Of a stretch of 64,000 nucleotides of DNA, positions 60,557 through 64,000 are shown one piece after another (positions within the stretch are counted from its first letter, which is position 1; each line of letters opens with the position of its first letter). The translations under genes were made by a program, and so were the position numbers. This DNA is from an uncultured Pseudomonadales bacterium (GTDB lineage: Bacteria; Pseudomonadota; Gammaproteobacteria; Pseudomonadales; Azotimanducaceae). The notes under the pieces were generated by a model, which did no database searches, was not told the origin of the DNA, and saw only the letters and a program-made list of their open reading frames with translations. The stretch spans positions 310,001 through 374,000 of the forward strand of contig CATOTI010000003.1 of NCBI GenBank assembly GCA_951813295.1. Reading direction: 5' to 3'.

Positions 60557-61285
60557 TTGTCTTATGCGGTCATTGGAGGCACGAGCCTCGAAGGTTGGGG
60601 TAGCGGGGCGGTAGTCGGCCCCGCGCCACCGAATCGCTACGGGCGCCCGAGTGCGCTCTTGCGCCAGATTCCGGGACACGCGAGCGCGGTCTTTCTCAAT
60701 CGCCATGGCGCGCGGCACGAGTACCTGCCACACGAAATCAACTATCGGGCAAACCTCTGGGCGCTCAAGGAACTCGGGGTGACGCATGCCATCGCCGTCT
60801 TTGCGGTTGGCGGCATCGAGTCCGGATTCTCAGTGGGCGATTTTGTCGTGCCGGATCAGTTGATCGACTACACCTACGGCCGTGAGATGACCTTTCGCCT
60901 GCCCGATAGCCGCGCGCATATCGATTTCACGTATCCGTTCGACCGCGACCTCTCGGCCAATATCGTCGCGACGGCCGCACGCCTCGGCATCGACATCGTC
61001 GAAGGCGGCGTTTATGGCGCGACGCAAGGACCACGGCTCGAAACCGCGGCGGAAGTCAGCCGACTAGCCCGCGATGGTTGCACGTTGGTCGGTATGACTG
61101 CCGCGCCCGAAGCGCCGCTCGCCCGGGAAGCCGATATCGCCTATGCGCCGCTTTGTGTGGTGGTTAACCCGGCGGCGGGGGTCGTCGACGGGCAGATCTC
61201 GCACGATGAAATGAGTGCTGCCGTCGAACGAACCCAGGCGCCACTCAAAGCGTTACTCGGTGCCGTGATTGAGTCGGAAGGCTAG
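60557..61285 (+). CDS. mtnP: S-methyl-5'-thioinosine (or thioadenosine) phosphorylase
   Basis: A 242-aa member of the PNP/MTAP family. TTG 60557 lies 7 bases after GGAG. The phosphate-binding start is YAVIGGTSLEGWGSG, FLNRHGARHEYLPHEINYRANLWALKELG follows, and GGVYGATQGPRLETAAEVSRL and GCTLVGMTAAPEAPLAREADI hold the nucleoside site. Pseudomonas homologues near lexA/mfd prefer methylthioinosine and release hypoxanthine, which the adjacent Hpt could recycle. Whether this enzyme prefers thioinosine or thioadenosine cannot be read from the sequence. Confidence 0.88.
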   Translation: MSYAVIGGTSLEGWGSGAVVGPAPPNRYGRPSALLRQIPGHASAVFLNRHGARHEYLPHEINYRANLWALKELGVTHAIAVFAVGGIESGFSVGDFVVPDQLIDYTYGREMTFRLPDSRAHIDFTYPFDRDLSANIVATAARLGIDIVEGGVYGATQGPRLETAAEVSRLARDGCTLVGMTAAPEAPLAREADIAYAPLCVVVNPAAGVVDGQISHDEMSAAVERTQAPLKALLGAVIESEG

Positions 61286-62257
61286 ATCCTCGAGCACTTG
61301 GGGCACCTCGAGGCGATCCATTCGAACGACGATGCCGATTGCCGGGTGGTCGAGATAGTGAACCTCCCGGCTCCGTAGCCGCCGGTGTTCCAGTAGAAAG
61401 GAAGCCTCATCATCGTGGTGGCGCCGTAAGAGATGCGCGTCGAGATGGAGATATCTCGCGAGCGTGAACGAGAGGTGGCCGAAGAGTCGTTCGCCGTCCA
61501 ACGTCTGGTCGATCAGAACCGGTTCCGGCTCACCCCGCGGCGGGACGTCCAGAACGAAGCGGCCGGAGAAAAACACCCGGAAGCGGCGTGAGATGTTGCG
61601 CTCGGCTCGTCGAAGCCGATCGACCCGGGCTGGATTCAGACGCTCTTGGGTAAGAGATCCTTCGAACTGCGCCGCGGCCCGAGTCAGGAGTTCCAGGTCC
61701 GACGCGGGCGCCTCTTCGACGGGCTCGAGAGAGGGAAGGGGCGGTAGCGGTTCGAAGAAGCCGCGTTGGTCGAGATCGATCCCCGCAGCGTCGTGCTTAG
61801 GCGCTCGCCATGTCCAAAACGGTGCTTCGTTCCAGAGCCAGGCGGGGAATCGAAGGTTGCCGTAGCCGTCGTGTGAACCGATGCCGCGATGCGGCTCGAA
61901 CAGCGATCGAGGCATGAACGGGTCGTCGAGTCGTTCATCGAGCGCCGCCGCGTTTGTGTCCACACGGTTTTGCAGCGCCGCCAACCAATCCGAATCGCGC
62001 GTCAGCGCGCGTGCGCGAAGCGGAATCTTGAATGCGCGGTGCTCGCGTTCGATGGCGAGGAAAGGTGGGGTTGCCTCATCGGGGCGTGGGTACGCGAAGA
62101 CGATGACTTCGACCGTGAACCACGCGCGTTCGAAAAAGGCGTCCTGGTCGAACTCGGCCGCACGTGCGGCGCCGGACAGAAACGCCAAGAGGGTCGCCAG
62201 CAGGCACGTGCCGAAGCGCGCGCGGCAGGTGGGGTGACGTTGGCCGTCCGGCGTCAC
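61253..62257 (-). CDS. csiV: CsiV-like envelope protein
   Basis: A 334-aa protein. GTG 62257 overlaps the mfd stop (GTGA). The signal peptide (CLLATLLAFLSGAARA) precedes AWFTVEVIVFAYPRP, the CsiV hallmark (WY/F-xVE-V/LIVF). The C-terminal half has HLSFTLARYLHLDAHL and EVHYLDHPAIGIVVRM. V. cholerae CsiV supports a peptidoglycan-binding complex with LpoA/PBP1A. Linkage to mfd occurs widely in gammaproteobacteria. It overlaps the convergent mtnP gene by 33 bases. Confidence 0.83.
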   Translation of the reverse strand: MTPDGQRHPTCRARFGTCLLATLLAFLSGAARAAEFDQDAFFERAWFTVEVIVFAYPRPDEATPPFLAIEREHRAFKIPLRARALTRDSDWLAALQNRVDTNAAALDERLDDPFMPRSLFEPHRGIGSHDGYGNLRFPAWLWNEAPFWTWRAPKHDAAGIDLDQRGFFEPLPPLPSLEPVEEAPASDLELLTRAAAQFEGSLTQERLNPARVDRLRRAERNISRRFRVFFSGRFVLDVPPRGEPEPVLIDQTLDGERLFGHLSFTLARYLHLDAHLLRRHHDDEASFLLEHRRLRSREVHYLDHPAIGIVVRMDRLEVPQVLEDLAFRLNHGTE

Positions 62258-64000
62258 GCGGCCTCGGCGTTCGAGAGATGTTCGAGCACGTTTTCGACGA
62301 ACTCGAAACGCTTCTCGACCTCCTCGAGCTCCGCGGTGATTCTGAGCCGTGTGGCATCGGCCAACTGATAAGTCGAGGGATAGGACTGCACCAGACGGAC
62401 CAGGCGTATCGGATCGGCCGAGGTTTCCGGGCCGAATTCGAGGCGCCCCCCGCGCGGGCCGACGTCGACCTTCGCGACGCCGAGGGCCGACGACTTGAGT
62501 TTCAACTCCATCGTGCGGAACAGGTTCTTGACGGAATCGGGCAGCAGACCGAACCGATCGATCATTTCGATCTTGAGGTCGTCGAGGGTTTCGGTATCAA
62601 GCGCATTGTTGATGCGTTTGTAGAGGATGAGTCGAGCGTGCACGTCGGATAGGTAATGTTCCGGGATCAGCGAGGGTGCGTGCAGGTCGACCTCGTGCAC
62701 GGTCTTGAGCGGTTTTTCGATGTCCGGGGTTTTGCCTGCCTTGATTGCCTGGACGGCGCGCTCGAGCATTTCCATGTAGAGCGAGAACCCGATCGTCTCT
62801 ATCTGGCCGCTTTGATCCTCGCCCAGGAGTTCGCCTGCGCCGCGAATCTCGAGATCGTGGGTTGCCAGCGTGAAGCCGATCCCCAGCTCGCCGGACGCCT
62901 CGATCGCGTCGAGGCGCTTCTTCGCGTCCTCGGTCATGGCCTTGGGATGTGGCGTCAGAAGATAGGCGAACGCCTGGCGGGACGAACGCCCGACCCGTCC
63001 GCGGAGCTGATGGAGCTGGGCCAGGCCGAAGCGATCGGCACGTTCGATGACGATCGTGTTCGCGTTGGAGACGTCGATGCCGTTCTCGATGATCGTCGAG
63101 CACACGAGGACGTTGACCGAGCGGTGGTAGAAGTCCGCCATCACCTGTTCGAGTTGACGTTTGGGCATCTGACCGTGAGCGACACCGACACGTGCTTCCG
63201 GGATCAGGTCGGCCAATTCGCCGGCAGTGTTCTCGATCGTCTTCACTTCGTTGTGGAGGTAGAAGACCTGGCCGCCGCGTGCGAGTTCGCGCGTGATGGC
63301 TTCTTTGACGAGACCGCGGCGGTGGCGAGCGACGAAGGTCTTGATCGACAGACGGCGGGCCGGTGGCGTGGCGATGATCGACAGATCCCGCATGCCGCTC
63401 ATCGCGAGGTTCAGCGTTCTCGGGATCGGCGTCGCCGTGAGCGCGAGCACGTCGCAGTTCGCGCGCAGCGCTTTCAGTTGCTCCTTCTGACGTACCCCGA
63501 AGCGGTGCTCCTCGTCGATGATGATGAGACCGAGGTCCTTGAACGAAAAATCTGTGCCGAGCAGGCGATGGGTGCCGATGACGATGTCGACGGTGCCCGC
63601 TCGAGCGCGTTGGGCGACGGCACGAATTTCCTTGTCTGCACGCATCCGTGAGACCACCTCGATCTCGACCGGCCATTCGGCGAATCGGTCGCGGAACGAC
63701 TCGAAATGCTGTTGGGCCAGAAGCGTCGTCGGCACCAGCAGCGCCACTTGTTTGTGGTTCTGGCACGCGACGTAGGCGGCGCGCATGGCCACCTCGGTCT
63801 TGCCGAAGCCCACGTCGCCACAGATCAGCCGATCGGTTGCTTTACTGCTTGTGAGGTCTTCGACGACCGCGTCGATGGCGCTCGCCTGATCGGGCGTGAC
63901 GTCGAACGGAAACTGCTCACAGAAACGGAAGAAGTCGTCGTCGGGCGATTCGAACTCGAAACTCCTGGCCGCTTCGCGCCGGGCGTAGATGTCCAACAGC
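62254..64000 (-). CDS. mfd: Transcription-repair coupling factor, C-terminal half (5' end outside the window)
   Basis: About 582 residues of Mfd are present. It removes stalled RNA polymerase and recruits UvrA. The translocase motifs run in order: LICGDVGFGKTEVAMRAAY (motif I), VALLVPTTLLAQQH (Ia), VIGTHRLLG, LIIIDEEHRFGVRQK (II, DEEH), LALTATPIPRTLNLAM (III), VFYLHNEV (IV), VLVCSTIIENGIDVSNANT (V) and QLHQLRGRVGRSSRQAF (VI). The TRCF C-terminal domain follows with LARY-type helices. The reading frame continues past base 64000, so the UvrB-like and RNAP-interaction domains are outside the window. Confidence 0.97.
   Translation of the reverse strand, partial: LLDIYARREAARSFEFESPDDDFFRFCEQFPFDVTPDQASAIDAVVEDLTSSKATDRLICGDVGFGKTEVAMRAAYVACQNHKQVALLVPTTLLAQQHFESFRDRFAEWPVEIEVVSRMRADKEIRAVAQRARAGTVDIVIGTHRLLGTDFSFKDLGLIIIDEEHRFGVRQKEQLKALRANCDVLALTATPIPRTLNLAMSGMRDLSIIATPPARRLSIKTFVARHRRGLVKEAITRELARGGQVFYLHNEVKTIENTAGELADLIPEARVGVAHGQMPKRQLEQVMADFYHRSVNVLVCSTIIENGIDVSNANTIVIERADRFGLAQLHQLRGRVGRSSRQAFAYLLTPHPKAMTEDAKKRLDAIEASGELGIGFTLATHDLEIRGAGELLGEDQSGQIETIGFSLYMEMLERAVQAIKAGKTPDIEKPLKTVHEVDLHAPSLIPEHYLSDVHARLILYKRINNALDTETLDDLKIEMIDRFGLLPDSVKNLFRTMELKLKSSALGVAKVDVGPRGGRLEFGPETSADPIRLVRLVQSYPSTYQLADATRLRITAELEEVEKRFEFVENVLEHLSNAEAA

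Overview
The window is a compact, high-G+C stretch of a proteobacterial chromosome, most likely gammaproteobacterial and probably from an uncultured aquatic or soil lineage. The best taxonomic signals are in the last 10 kb: topA, lexA, hpt, a methylthioinosine/methylthioadenosine phosphorylase gene, csiV and mfd lie close together, much as in Pseudomonas and relatives, and CsiV is a gammaproteobacterial family. No rRNA, tRNA, phage, insertion sequence or CRISPR array was recognised. Genes are tightly packed, with many 4-nt overlaps (ATGA, GTGA) in operons and short tail-to-tail overlaps between convergent genes.

Bases 1-8.4 kb look like a catabolic cluster on the + strand. It holds the end of a phenol-hydroxylase-type flavoprotein, a VOC protein, a cupin, an SSS symporter, an aromatic-acid-type MFS transporter, a MetE-like zinc methyltransferase, a flavin hydroxylase fused to a C-terminal globin domain, and an ACMSD-type amidohydrolase. 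A mixed accessory region follows (8.4-30 kb). It contains an RNHCP protein, a 55-aa DUF3012 lipoprotein, a glutathione S-transferase whose active-site codon is UGA followed by a SECIS-like hairpin (a candidate selenoprotein), a metallophosphoesterase and a GPH-type transporter. It also contains three PhyH-type and one TauD-type Fe(II)/2-oxoglutarate dioxygenases, an EthA-like Baeyer-Villiger monooxygenase, a purine nucleoside permease-type protein, a Ddn-type (F420) reductase, a crotonase, a short-chain polyprenyl synthase, an HsaA-like acyl-CoA-dehydrogenase-fold flavoprotein and a Nudix hydrolase. Two arrays of palindromic repeats sit between genes, at 21.1-21.35 kb and 24.23-24.35 kb.

From 30 kb on, the content is mostly housekeeping: cysE, nadK, an XdhC/MocA pair, a DUF2797 gene with pepN, a complete MoxR-DUF58-DUF4381-BatA-BatB/C-BatD operon, pyrD, amt with a clear intrinsic terminator, a D-Ala-D-Ala-ligase-like gene, an S9 peptidase, tatD with slt, a universal stress protein, topA, lexA with an SOS box, mscS, hpt, mtnP, csiV, and mfd running off the right edge. 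Hpt and the thioinosine phosphorylase are neighbours and could form one purine-salvage step.

The observations most worth following are the UGA-containing GST with its hairpin, the monooxygenase-globin fusion in the catabolic cluster, and at least three genes (symporter, Yip1-like protein, Slt) whose only start codon well placed behind a strong Shine-Dalgarno is AUC. All assignments come from reading translated sequence and motifs by eye. No database search was possible.
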